In this document: one piece after another, positions 14,250 to 22,043 of the stretch
Layout of the letters: each line of letters starts with the position of its first letter
How positions within the stretch are numbered: position 1 is the stretch's first letter
Source of the DNA: an uncultured Bacillota bacterium
GTDB taxonomy: Bacteria > Bacillota > Clostridia > Peptostreptococcales > Anaerovoracaceae
Direction: 5' to 3'
Length of the DNA stretch: 26,052 nucleotides
Assembly: GCA_946410475.1 (NCBI GenBank)
Contig: CAMKAM010000007.1
Coordinates: 1 to 26,052, forward strand
Position numbers and translations under genes: made by a program
Notes under the pieces: model-generated
The model's input: the letters and a program-made list of their open reading frames with translations, nothing else
Database searches by the model: none
What the model was told of the DNA's origin: nothing

Positions 14250-15767
14250 TTATCCGTAATACAGATTCGTCGTTTCGTACTCCGGATCGCACGTGATATC
14301 GATGCCGATCGACTTGAGGGACATCTCGTCCTTCTCAGTCAGGATAGCCGTCGAATGAGCCTTGCAGCCATCGAGCTCGGTGAGCTTTTCAACAGCCAGC
14401 TCCGCCATCGGATTCGTCGCTCCGGATATCGTAAGCGCCGTCAGTATCTCTTCGACATTGAGAGCGCTTCCTTCCTGTTTGAGGACCGTAGTCTTGAGGC
14501 GCTTGATGTCTTCCAGTATATGCGGCGATATGAGATGGAGCTCGTCCGCAAAACCACAGATCACCTTTACCGCGTTCAATATCGCCGCGGCCGGCGCGAC
14601 CATCAGATCGGAACTCTTTCCGGTCACAAGTATGCCGTCATCAAGTTCAAGCGCGACTGCGGCTGTGTGCTCGTCGTTTTCCGCATCCTTCAGGCCGTGC
14701 TCTTCGACATATTCGTGGGCCATCCTCACGACGACCCTGTCGTCCGGCGTGATATCGAGCTCGTCCATCAGGAGCTTGCATCTTGAAACAGGCTCCGCCG
14801 TTATCTTTCCCTTTTTATAGTCACACTCGGCGATCAGATATCTCCTGATCACTTCCTGGCATGCGGCTTCACGGCAAACCTCGTCATCAGTGATGCAGAA
14901 TCCCGCTCTGTTGACGCCCATGTCTGTCGGCGACTTGTACTCGGCCTCTTTGCCGGTGATCTTCTCTATTATCCTCTTCAGCACCGGGAAGATCTCAAGA
15001 TCGCGGTTGTAGTTGACCGCTGTCTCGCCGTAAGCCTCCAGGTGGAAGGAGTCTATCATATTCACATCCTTCAGATCCGCAGTAGCCGCTTCGTAAGCTA
15101 TATTGACCGGGTGCTTAAGTGGCAGGCTCCAGATCGGGAACGTCTCGAACTTGGCGTACCTTGCCGTGACGCCTCTCTGCTTCTCATGATAAAGCTGCGA
15201 AAGGCACGTCGCGAGCTTTCCCGAACCGCCGCCCGGCGCATTCACGACAACGATCGGCTTCGATACCTCTATGTACGGGTTCGCACCGTAGCCCTCTTCG
15301 CTTACTATCGTATCGACGTCTGTCGGATAGCCCTTCGTGAAGCTGTGCTTGTATGTTCTGATCCCGCGGCGCTCCAGCCTGCTGATGAACATGTTGACAG
15401 CCGGCTCATCCTCGTATCTCGTCACCACTACGCTGTTGATCGACAGCTCGTAGCGGCGGAACATATCGATGATCCTCAGGACTTCCATATCATAAGTAAT
15501 GCCGAAATCCTGGCGGGTCTTGTTCGTGATGATGTCACCCGAATAAATGCAGATGACGATCTCCGCCTTGTCCTTCAGTCTGTGGAGAAGCTTGATCTTC
15601 GCGTTCTCATCAAAGCCGGGCAGGACTCTCTTCGCATGCTTGTCCTGCACGAGCTTTCCGCCGAACTCGAGATACAGTCTCTCGCTCTCGTTCTCGTTGA
15701 TCCTCTCAAGGATATATTTCGACTGTTCCTCAATATACTTTTCCGCGTCGAACCCGATCTTCTTCAT
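14250..15767 (-). CDS. DUF1846 domain-containing protein
   Basis: This 505-aa cytoplasmic protein belongs to the DUF1846 family, widespread in Bacillota and structurally characterised but without an assigned reaction that I can name with confidence. The family-typical N-terminus reads MKKIGFDAEKYIEEQSKYIL. A glycine-rich loop APGGGSGK (177-184) resembles a P-loop and could bind nucleotide or phosphate. Other conserved blocks are NRDLEIFPVLKRI and TDMGVNRAGFCI. No signal peptide or membrane segment is seen. GGAAGGAG lies 7 bases before the ATG and overlaps the stop region of the small membrane peptide gene, so translation may be coupled. It is followed by an AEC transporter gene. Confidence 0.92.
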   Translation of the reverse strand: MKKIGFDAEKYIEEQSKYILERINENESERLYLEFGGKLVQDKHAKRVLPGFDENAKIKLLHRLKDKAEIVICIYSGDIITNKTRQDFGITYDMEVLRIIDMFRRYELSINSVVVTRYEDEPAVNMFISRLERRGIRTYKHSFTKGYPTDVDTIVSEEGYGANPYIEVSKPIVVVNAPGGGSGKLATCLSQLYHEKQRGVTARYAKFETFPIWSLPLKHPVNIAYEAATADLKDVNMIDSFHLEAYGETAVNYNRDLEIFPVLKRIIEKITGKEAEYKSPTDMGVNRAGFCITDDEVCREAACQEVIRRYLIAECDYKKGKITAEPVSRCKLLMDELDITPDDRVVVRMAHEYVEEHGLKDAENDEHTAAVALELDDGILVTGKSSDLMVAPAAAILNAVKVICGFADELHLISPHILEDIKRLKTTVLKQEGSALNVEEILTALTISGATNPMAELAVEKLTELDGCKAHSTAILTEKDEMSLKSIGIDITCDPEYETTNLYYG

Positions 15768-15781
15768 TCACAATCTCCTTC

Positions 15782-15877
15782 CTAGAAAAAGTTGACGACC
15801 AAAAGCGCCGATGTCGCGACCATCGCGATGCATATCGCCCAGGCGACCACCCTGACCCATCTTTTGTTGGTATTCAC
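15782..15877 (-). CDS. 31-aa single-pass membrane peptide, translationally coupled to DUF1934 gene
   Basis: A GTG start at 15877 overlaps the stop codon of the DUF1934 gene in a GTGA junction, with an excellent GGAAGGGAG ribosome binding site 6 bases upstream. The 31-residue product begins MNTNKRWVRVVAWA: a short basic N-terminus and one hydrophobic segment (about residues 8-29) ending in NFF, then TAG. Size and layout (basic head, single membrane span, aromatic end) resemble the Prli42-like small membrane proteins of Bacillota, but I cannot confirm homology. The 14-base gap to DUF1846 holds that gene's ribosome binding site. I infer it is translated because overlap, ribosome binding site and operon spacing agree; the function is unknown. 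Confidence 0.7.
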   Translation of the reverse strand: MNTNKRWVRVVAWAICIAMVATSALLVVNFF

Positions 15878-16314
15878 TGCAAACTCCCTTCCGTGACTTC
15901 TATATTCAGTCTGCTGCGGCCTTCGGAGAGACCCTTAAGACTGATGTTGTAGTCAATATCGATAACGCCGTTGCCGTCCTGATCGACCGTGCTCGTAAGA
16001 TCGTTCGTCAGGACCTCCATCTCTATCGTGCCGTATGGTGTGTCATAGTAACCATTGTAACGCTTGCCCTTCTCGAAACGGATCTCCGTATCGATCCCGA
16101 CAGCGCTGCCGCTCCTCGTCATGCTGACTATACCGTCCGCCAGCGTCAGGCGCGTGCGGCACCCTTCAAGACCCGTGAAGCCGCTCTCGTCGTATGTCAG
16201 ATAAATTGCATCGCCCTTTTTGTAGAGCTTTCCCTCCGTGACGAGCTCGAGCTGGTCTTCTTCGACGTCCTCATATATGTGCTTGCCCACTATTTTCAGC
16301 GTGATATCTTTCAT
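15874..16314 (-). CDS. DUF1934 domain-containing protein (YwiB-like)
   Basis: This 146-aa protein matches the DUF1934 family, small beta-barrel proteins of lipocalin-like fold and unknown function in Bacillota. Family-typical features are the start MKDITLKIVGKH, the EDQLELVTEGKLYKKGDAIYLTYDES block, the YDTPYGTIEMEV segment and the closing IDYNISLKG..RSRLNIEV. No signal peptide is seen, so it is probably cytoplasmic. The gene begins 8 bases after hslO with a modest AGGTAAAG ribosome binding site and ends by overlapping a 31-aa membrane peptide gene. The association with redox chaperone Hsp33 is positional only. Confidence 0.9.
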   Translation of the reverse strand: MKDITLKIVGKHIYEDVEEDQLELVTEGKLYKKGDAIYLTYDESGFTGLEGCRTRLTLADGIVSMTRSGSAVGIDTEIRFEKGKRYNGYYDTPYGTIEMEVLTNDLTSTVDQDGNGVIDIDYNISLKGLSEGRSRLNIEVTEGSLQ

Positions 16315-16322
16315 ATCTTTAC

Positions 16323-17237
16323 CTATCCGATCCCCTCATATATCTCTTCAAGTTCATCTGCGTCGAACCGGTACTTCGAACCGCAGAAATGGCAGACGAG
16401 CTCGGCCTTTCCGTCCTCGTCTATGATCTGGCGAAGGTCGTCCTTTCCTATCGTTGCAAGGGCGCTCTTCATGCGCTCTCTCGAGCAGTCGCAGTGCCAG
16501 CGCGTATCTTTGCAGTCCAGCACAGTAAGCGAATACTCCTCCGGAAGACCCGCGAACATATCGTCCATCATCTCCCTGAGCATCGTCTCTTCCGTCTTGC
16601 CGGCGGATGCGACCTGCACCTTCTCCGCATAATATGTCACAGGCTTCATTTCGCCAAGGACAGCCTCGAGAGCATCCGCTGCCGCGTCCTCCGCACCCGG
16701 GAGCATCTGCACGAACATACCGCCCGCACAGATTATCTGATTCTCTGTCCCGACTTTGACGCCGAGCGCTATCGAGGTGTTCTGCTGCTCTGAGATGTAG
16801 TAGTAAGCAGTCAGATCCTCAGCGATCTCACCGGACACGAGAGCTATCGTACCGGAATACGGCTCTTTCAGTCCGATATCCTTGATGACCGTCAGATCAC
16901 CTATGCCGAGAAGCCCGCCCACGTCGAGCTTCCCGTTCTTCAGCGGAAGATCCGCGTACGGATCCGCTATATATCCCTTGATGTCACCGCTGCCGTTCGC
17001 GCATGCAAGTATCTGCTTTGCCGGCCCGTCGCCTTTGAACTGGACCGTCAGTCTGTGTTCCTCCTCCTTCAGCTGGGCTCCCATCAGGGCTGCTCCTGTG
17101 AGCACCCTTCCCAGAGCCGCGCTTGCTGTCGGCGAGGTCTCGTGTATGCGCGCCGCTTCGGCGCATTCTGCTGTCGTGATCGTGAGGTAGACCCTGAACG
17201 ATCCTGATCTGTCTGTTGCTGTGAGTACTTTACTCAT
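16323..17237 (-). CDS. hslO: Redox-regulated chaperone Hsp33
   Basis: Hsp33 is a cytoplasmic holdase activated by oxidation and unfolding. The 304-aa protein has the N-terminal substrate domain (PTASAALGRVLTGAALMGAQLK) and the C-terminal zinc redox switch with C249-x-C251 (HCDCSRERM) and C282-x2-C285 (VCHFCGSKY), all four cysteines intact. The ATG overlaps the end of the phosphoglucomutase gene by 8 bases, and its ribosome binding site (AAGGAAATAATAG) is inside that gene, so expression is tied to the upstream reading frame. The premature stop in that gene could therefore cause polarity on hslO. Confidence 0.96.
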   Translation of the reverse strand: MSKVLTATDRSGSFRVYLTITTAECAEAARIHETSPTASAALGRVLTGAALMGAQLKEEEHRLTVQFKGDGPAKQILACANGSGDIKGYIADPYADLPLKNGKLDVGGLLGIGDLTVIKDIGLKEPYSGTIALVSGEIAEDLTAYYYISEQQNTSIALGVKVGTENQIICAGGMFVQMLPGAEDAAADALEAVLGEMKPVTYYAEKVQVASAGKTEETMLREMMDDMFAGLPEEYSLTVLDCKDTRWHCDCSRERMKSALATIGKDDLRQIIDEDGKAELVCHFCGSKYRFDADELEEIYEGIG

Positions 17238-18873
17238 TTTCTATTATTTCCTTCATTCTGTTTTCGTTTTCTTCGACGAGCCTTACCGCCTCTTCACGGT
17301 CTTTTCCGTTCGCGAACAGGTATACCTTGATCTTCGGTTCTGTTCCCGACGGACGGACGATCACCTTGGAATCGTCTTCGAATACATATTCCATGATATT
17401 CGACTTCGGCAGCTCATCCTGCTCGAGGTAGTCGAGTCTCTTTATGATCTTCTTGCCCATGAAGTCGGTGCTGCTTCTGAAGTACTCCATTATCTCCTGC
17501 ATCTTGGCAGCGCCTGCGCTTCCTTCGAACTCGAAGCTCTTGACGCTCTCCTGATAATATCCGTACTTCTCGAACAGCTCGTCCATCACTTCGCCCAGAT
17601 CCTTGCCGCGGGCCTTATGGTAAGCGACCATCTGCGCCACCAGCATCGATGTCGTAAGGCCGTCTTTGTCACGGACATAATCTCCCGGAAGATATCCGTT
17701 GCCCTCTTCGAATCCGAAGACATATCTTTCACCGAGCTCGTTGATCTTGCTTCCTATCCACTTGAATCCGATCAGCGTATACTGCACATCGATGCCGTAG
17801 TCGGCCGCGATGCGGTCGTACAGCGGTGTCGATACGATCGTCCTGATAGCGACAGGATCCTTCGGCAGTTCCTTGTGTCTGCAGATATAGTCGAAAAGGA
17901 GGACTCCGATGTGGTTGCCCTTCGGGTTGATATATCCGTTCTTCGTCTTCTGGCAGATGCCGACTCTGTCAGCATCCGGGTCAGTCGCGATGATTATATC
18001 AGCATCCTTCTCTTCGTTCAGCTTCTTCGCAAGCTCGTATACCGCGTGCTCTTCCGGATTCGGATAAGGACATGTCGGGAAGTTTCCGTCCGGCATCTCC
18101 TGCTCGGGCACTACGAATACGTTATTGACTCCGATCCTCTTCAGGATCTCTCTTACCGGATAGTTGCCGGCTCCATTCAGCGGTGTGTAGACGACCTTGA
18201 GGTCCGAGACGTCCGCGTCAGGAAGCGAATAGCTGAGCGCCTTTTCGATGTACTGCTCTTCAAAGCTCTCCGGTATGATCTCAGCCCCGTTCTCCAGCGC
18301 CTCTTCAAATGTCATGCTCTTTACATCTTTGAAGATGTCAACTTTCTCGATCTCGGCGAGGATGTCATCCGGAACGCTTCCTATGATCTGGCATCCGTCA
18401 GCGCCGTAAACCTTGTATCCGTTATATTACTTGGGATTGTGGCTGGCCGTTATCATGATGCCCATGTCGCAGCCGAGCTCACGGATAGCGTACGAACACG
18501 CGGATACCGGCATCAGCTGTCTGTACATATGCGCCTTGATCCCGTTTGCCGCCAGGACGGCTGCCGTCGTCTCCGCGAATCTTCTCGATCCGTTCCTGCT
18601 GTCGTAGCTGATGGCGACGGACGGATCATCGAACGTCTTGTTCATGTAATTGGCCAGACCCTGGGTCGTACGCCTGATAACATATATGTTCATGCGGTTC
18701 GTTCCCGCAGCCATTACTCCACGCAATCCCGCCGTGCCGAATTCCAGATCACGGTAAAACGCTTCATATATAGCTTGATCGTCATCCTTCATAGCCAGGA
18801 GGTCAGCTTTGAGGTCATCGTCCATGTCAGGAACCGCAAGCCATTCTTCGAATCTTTTCTTGGCATCTATCAT
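17230..18873 (-). pseudogene. pgcA: Phospho-sugar mutase (alpha-phosphoglucomutase type) interrupted by an in-frame TAA
   Basis: The gene would encode a 547-aa enzyme interconverting glucose 1-phosphate and glucose 6-phosphate. It starts at ATG 18873 after GGAGGG. The N-terminal part contains LEFGTAGLRGVMAAGTNRMN and the active-site loop TASHNPK with catalytic S144. Codon 149 is TAA (18427-18429), directly before YNGYKVYGADG, and the frame is otherwise continuous. The rest includes the metal loop ATDPDADRVG, the sugar-binding loop GFEEGNGYL and the phosphate-binding end IVRPSGTEPKIKVYL. Homologues often read TASHNPKEYNGYK, so one base change GAA to TAA explains it. It could be a real nonsense mutation, a mixed population or a sequencing error. 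Neither half alone should be active. It heads the operon containing hslO. Confidence 0.85.
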
Positions 18874-18922
18874 TTTTGCCCTCCATATTCTTTTTTCACA
18901 ATCAAACACGTAAAAACTCTTC

Positions 18923-18935
18923 TACCTTTAAGGTA
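18923..18935. repeat. Perfect inverted repeat in the pgcA / htrA divergent region
   Basis: TACCTT-T-AAGGTA is a perfect 6-bp inverted repeat with a one-base centre, in the 118-base region between the divergent mutase and protease genes. It could be an operator for either. I found no convincing full promoter for either gene in this gap. Confidence 0.5.
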
Positions 18936-18991
18936 AATTTCAATTTTGTATTTTATCATAAGTCATACCAAAGTAAAAGGAGACGGGATAA

Positions 18992-20185
18992 ATGTATGAA
19001 AAGAAAAACTACTATTACGATCCGTCAGGCGGCTACTACACATCCCCGTCCGGCAGGGGGCAAACGGACAGCGGAAGCAGCAGCTCTTTCAGCAGCGGAT
19101 CGGAAGGCGGACAAAGCAGCGGACCATACAGCGGACAAAATGTCAGTCCGGATATGAACAGCAGGCCGCGAAGGTCCCGCCCGAAGAAAACAAAACAGCC
19201 GAAAGTAATAGAATGGACGAAGACGAAGCTCGCATGCCTGCTTCTCGCCGTACTCCTCCTGGCGGGAGGAGGCGGATATGCAGGAAGCATGCTCGCAGCC
19301 GGCCAGAACACCGGAACACCGAGCGCAAGCTCACAATCAGGTTCCACACAAACCGGCTCGAGCGAATCCTTCGACCTCGCATCCGCAACCGGCAGCAAGA
19401 TGACTGTCCAGCAGATCTCAAAGACGGTCAGCGATTCCGTCGTAGAGATAAGAACGGAAAGCGTCTCGCAGGGCATGTGGATCCAGGAATACGTGACTGA
19501 GGGCGCAGGAAGCGGAGTGATCATCAGTGAAGACGGATACATAGTCACCAACAACCACGTTATATCCGGAGCCAACAAGATCTACGTCACTCTCGACGAT
19601 TCAGACAAGGAGTATACCGCAAAGCTCATAGGCACAGACTCGGCCAATGACATTGCAGTCCTGAAGATCGACGCCACGGGACTCACCCCGGCCAAACTCG
19701 GTGACAGTGACAAGGTCACCGCAGGCGACATGGCGGTCGTCGTGGGCAACCCGCTCGGCGAGCTCGGTGACAGCGTCAGCGCAGGCATCATCAGTTCGAC
19801 AGCGAGAAAGATCACTCTCGAGAACCAGGAGATGACCCTCATGCAGACCGACGCTTCCATCAACCCCGGAAACTCCGGCGGCGGCATGTTCAACGGCAGC
19901 GGACAGCTGATCGGCATCGTAGTCGCGAAGTCCTCCGGGACAGGCATCGAAGGTCTGGGGTTCGCTATACCGGTCAATACTGTATCCAAGGCTGTCGACA
20001 ACATCATGAACGGCGGCGGCGATGACACTTCATCCACGCAGGAGGAGCAGAACAGCCAGAACTCCCAGGATCAGTACGGCAGCGGACAGGATCAGTACGG
20101 CAGTGGACAGGACCAGTACGGTCAGGACCCGTTCAGCCAGGATCCGTTCAGCGGCAGCGACATATTCGAATTCTTCGGATTCTAA
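18992..20185 (+). CDS. Membrane-anchored HtrA/DegP-like trypsin-type serine protease lacking a PDZ domain
   Basis: This 397-aa surface quality-control protease has a cytoplasmic Tyr/Gly/Ser-rich N-terminus (1-60), a basic stretch (RRSRPKKTKQPK), one membrane span (about 79-95) and an extracellular trypsin-like domain. The catalytic triad is H189 (TNNHVISGA), D220 (SANDIAVLKID) and S295 (GNSGGGMF). The domain ends near residue 338. Most HtrA proteins then carry a PDZ domain; here there is a Gln/Gly/Ser-rich tail with DQYGSGQ repeats, ending IFEFFGF. Such a hydrophobic C-terminus resembles PDZ ligands of HtrA proteases (inference). AAAAGGAG lies 9 bases before the ATG. A bidirectional terminator follows. 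Confidence 0.93.
   Translation: MYEKKNYYYDPSGGYYTSPSGRGQTDSGSSSSFSSGSEGGQSSGPYSGQNVSPDMNSRPRRSRPKKTKQPKVIEWTKTKLACLLLAVLLLAGGGGYAGSMLAAGQNTGTPSASSQSGSTQTGSSESFDLASATGSKMTVQQISKTVSDSVVEIRTESVSQGMWIQEYVTEGAGSGVIISEDGYIVTNNHVISGANKIYVTLDDSDKEYTAKLIGTDSANDIAVLKIDATGLTPAKLGDSDKVTAGDMAVVVGNPLGELGDSVSAGIISSTARKITLENQEMTLMQTDASINPGNSGGGMFNGSGQLIGIVVAKSSGTGIEGLGFAIPVNTVSKAVDNIMNGGGDDTSSTQEEQNSQNSQDQYGSGQDQYGSGQDQYGQDPFSQDPFSGSDIFEFFGF
20066..20152 (+). repeat. Short tandem repeats coding the HtrA tail
   Basis: Two 21-base units and a partial third unit (CAGGATCAGTACGGCAGCGG type, 20066-20122) encode QDQYGSG repeats. They are followed by two 15-base units (CAGGAYCCGTTCAGC, 20123-20152) coding QDPFS. 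Such repeats can change copy number by slippage without frameshift. Confidence 0.85.
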
Positions 20186-20253
20186 AGCGCCGCAGGGCGG
20201 AGCAGATGACCAAGCCTCTTCTTCTTGATACATACATATATGATCAACACTAA

Positions 20254-20279
20254 AAAAGGACCCGGCAACGGGTCCTTTT
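20254..20279. terminator. Bidirectional Rho-independent terminator between htrA-like gene and gntR
   Basis: A perfect 11-bp stem AAAAGGACCCG / CGGGTCCTTTT with a GCAA tetraloop gives T tracts on both strands. It serves the converging protease and GntR genes. Confidence 0.92.
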
Positions 20280-20298
20280 ACTATCTGAACGATCTCCT

Positions 20299-20955
20299 TT
20301 AAAAATCGAACTCCGTGACGATTTCTTTCAGTCCCTGTATATGGTTCCTCGTTTCCGCTATCGTCTTTTCAACGTCACCCGCAAGGATAGCGTCACATAT
20401 GTTCCCATGCTCTGCTGCTACATTGGCCGCGCTTTCCGTCGTCTCATAGAACATATATCTGAACCTGAGAACCAGTTCCTGCAACTGGGCGATGAAGTTG
20501 ATCAGCGTCTTGTTCCTGCTTCCTTCGACGAGCAGTTCGTGGAATTCCGTGTCGTATTTGACCATCTGCTTATATACATTGTTCGCAACAGCCTTTTTGT
20601 GCTTCTCGCATATGCTCTTCAGCTTGTCCCTCTGCGCCTTTGTCATGCGCTCGCACGCCTGACCCGCAGCCATCGACTCGAGGCACTCCCTGATATCAAG
20701 GATCTCCATCAGATCCTTTTTCGCTATCTGTGTGGCGAAAGCTCCCCTTCTCGGCTTGATGATTACGAGGCCTTCCTTTTCAAGTCTCTTGAACGCCTCT
20801 CTGACCGGCGTCCTGGAAACGCCGAGATCTCTTGAAGTCTCCTCTTCCATCATCCGCTCTCCGGCGGCGATCTGACCGGTAAGGATCCTCATCTTCAGCT
20901 CGTCATACACAACCATCCTAAGCGGTCTTTGATCCTTTTTGTCGATATCAAGCAT
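20299..20955 (-). CDS. GntR family transcriptional regulator, FCD domain (FadR subfamily)
   Basis: This 218-aa DNA-binding regulator has an N-terminal winged helix (residues about 10-75), including DLGVSRTPVREAFKRLEKEG and the wing KPRRGAFA. The C-terminal FCD ligand domain keeps the four probable metal ligands D135, H139, H183 and H205, so it likely senses a small carboxylate through a bound metal. The gene follows ispE by 11 bases, with TAGGAGG serving both as the end of ispE and as ribosome binding site. Its target is not evident; this ispE-gntR pairing recurs in Clostridia in my recollection. Confidence 0.93.
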   Translation of the reverse strand: MLDIDKKDQRPLRMVVYDELKMRILTGQIAAGERMMEEETSRDLGVSRTPVREAFKRLEKEGLVIIKPRRGAFATQIAKKDLMEILDIRECLESMAAGQACERMTKAQRDKLKSICEKHKKAVANNVYKQMVKYDTEFHELLVEGSRNKTLINFIAQLQELVLRFRYMFYETTESAANVAAEHGNICDAILAGDVEKTIAETRNHIQGLKEIVTEFDF

Positions 20956-20966
20956 TTAGCAACCTC

Positions 20967-21950
20967 CTATCCTGTTATCGTCCTGGTCAGAAAACAAGAA
21001 TCCCCCTCTTCGGACATTATCTTAAATATCTCATCCGCTTCTTCCGAAGACGACGCCGCAGCGAAAACAGTAGGGCCGCTGCCGCTCATCAAAACGACGC
21101 TGTCACCTGAGACGCTGCGCATCTTGTTTTTCTTTTTGTACACAACATCGTACACGCTCAGAGTATAGTTTTCAAGTACATTTATCATGTTTTTTTTCAC
21201 GTTTGTCTCATCATTTTCCGCAAGCGCGCGGACAAGAGCTTCGTTGTCCGGCCGTTCGGATATCTCCATCCTGTCGATGCCCTCATACACCTCTTTCGTG
21301 GACACCGCCACCGCCGGAGTAGAAAGGACTATATAGCTGTCCAGAGGGCTTACCGGCGCAAGCTCCGTCCCCGTCCCTTCAGCGAGCGCGCAAGTGCAGG
21401 CGGCGGGGCCCTCGGCAAGTCCCAGGTCCCCGTTCATCTTCATCTGCGCCATCATCTGGAACGGCACGTCAGCGCCGAGCTTTCCTCCTGCTTCGAGCAG
21501 GTCCGCAGTAGTCACTTTCTCTGCCGCCGCGGGATCTATGCAGCGGAGCATATCATAGAGGGCGAGCACTGCCGCAGCGCCGTCGGTGCTGCCTCCCGCA
21601 AGGCCTGCCGCCGCCGGTATCCGCTTCCTGATCGTGATGACCGTATCCCCCTTTACGGCAGGGAATCTCTCCATCATCAGGGCCGCGGCCCTGTAAGCGA
21701 TGTTCCTCTCGTCTTCAGGCACGGCCTCTCTCTTCTCATCCGCCTCGTCCTGGATCACCTTTATCCTTATCACCGGCTCCCTGCCCGCTTCCGCGGGCGA
21801 CCAGCGACATGTCACGTCGTCATGCAGATCTATCGACTGCAGCACCATGCTGACATCGTGATATCCGTTTTCTCTTTTGCCCAGCACATCGAGCGAAAGA
21901 TTTATCTTCGCGTACGCCTTTATCGTGATCTCCCTTGCATCCGCCGTCAT
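20967..21950 (-). CDS. ispE: 4-diphosphocytidyl-2-C-methyl-D-erythritol kinase
   Basis: IspE phosphorylates CDP-methylerythritol with ATP in the MEP pathway for isoprenoid precursors. The GHMP-kinase fold is shown by AYAKINLSLDVLGKRENGYH (13-31), with the catalytic-site lysine in AKINL. The ATP loop PAAAGLAGGSTDGAAA is at 112-127 and the C-terminal MSGSGPTVFA motif is present. At 327 aa it is longer than E. coli IspE (283 aa), with extra sequence near residues 50-82 and 190-200. GGAAAAGGAAAG precedes the ATG. It is separated from the Ig-like gene upstream by a hairpin terminator; no clear promoter of its own was seen. Confidence 0.95.
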   Translation of the reverse strand: MTADAREITIKAYAKINLSLDVLGKRENGYHDVSMVLQSIDLHDDVTCRWSPAEAGREPVIRIKVIQDEADEKREAVPEDERNIAYRAAALMMERFPAVKGDTVITIRKRIPAAAGLAGGSTDGAAAVLALYDMLRCIDPAAAEKVTTADLLEAGGKLGADVPFQMMAQMKMNGDLGLAEGPAACTCALAEGTGTELAPVSPLDSYIVLSTPAVAVSTKEVYEGIDRMEISERPDNEALVRALAENDETNVKKNMINVLENYTLSVYDVVYKKKNKMRSVSGDSVVLMSGSGPTVFAAASSSEEADEIFKIMSEEGDSCFLTRTITG

Positions 21951-22008
21951 CTTTCCTTTTCCTTTCTATACTCTTCCTGCCTATACCTGCGCTGCCTCTT
22001 TGCAAAAC

Positions 22009-22030
22009 GAGCGGCCATTTCCGGCCGCTC
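22009..22030 (-). terminator. Rho-independent terminator after the Ig-like membrane protein gene
   Basis: A perfect 8-bp GC-rich stem GAGCGGCC / GGCCGCTC with a 6-base loop is followed on the minus strand by GTTTTG. The short T tract makes it moderate in strength. Confidence 0.75.
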
Positions 22031-22043
22031 GCTGTAATGATCG

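Noticed and set aside
14242..14292. A GTG start extending the AEC transporter by 17 residues.
   Set aside because: The extension lies within the end of DUF1846, is not hydrophobic, and the ATG at 14241 gives the normal first helix.
18427..18429. TAA in the mutase gene as a recoded or read-through codon.
   Set aside because: TAA is not a selenocysteine or pyrrolysine codon, no slippery site or stem that would support recoding was recognised, and a single base change or sequence error is simpler.
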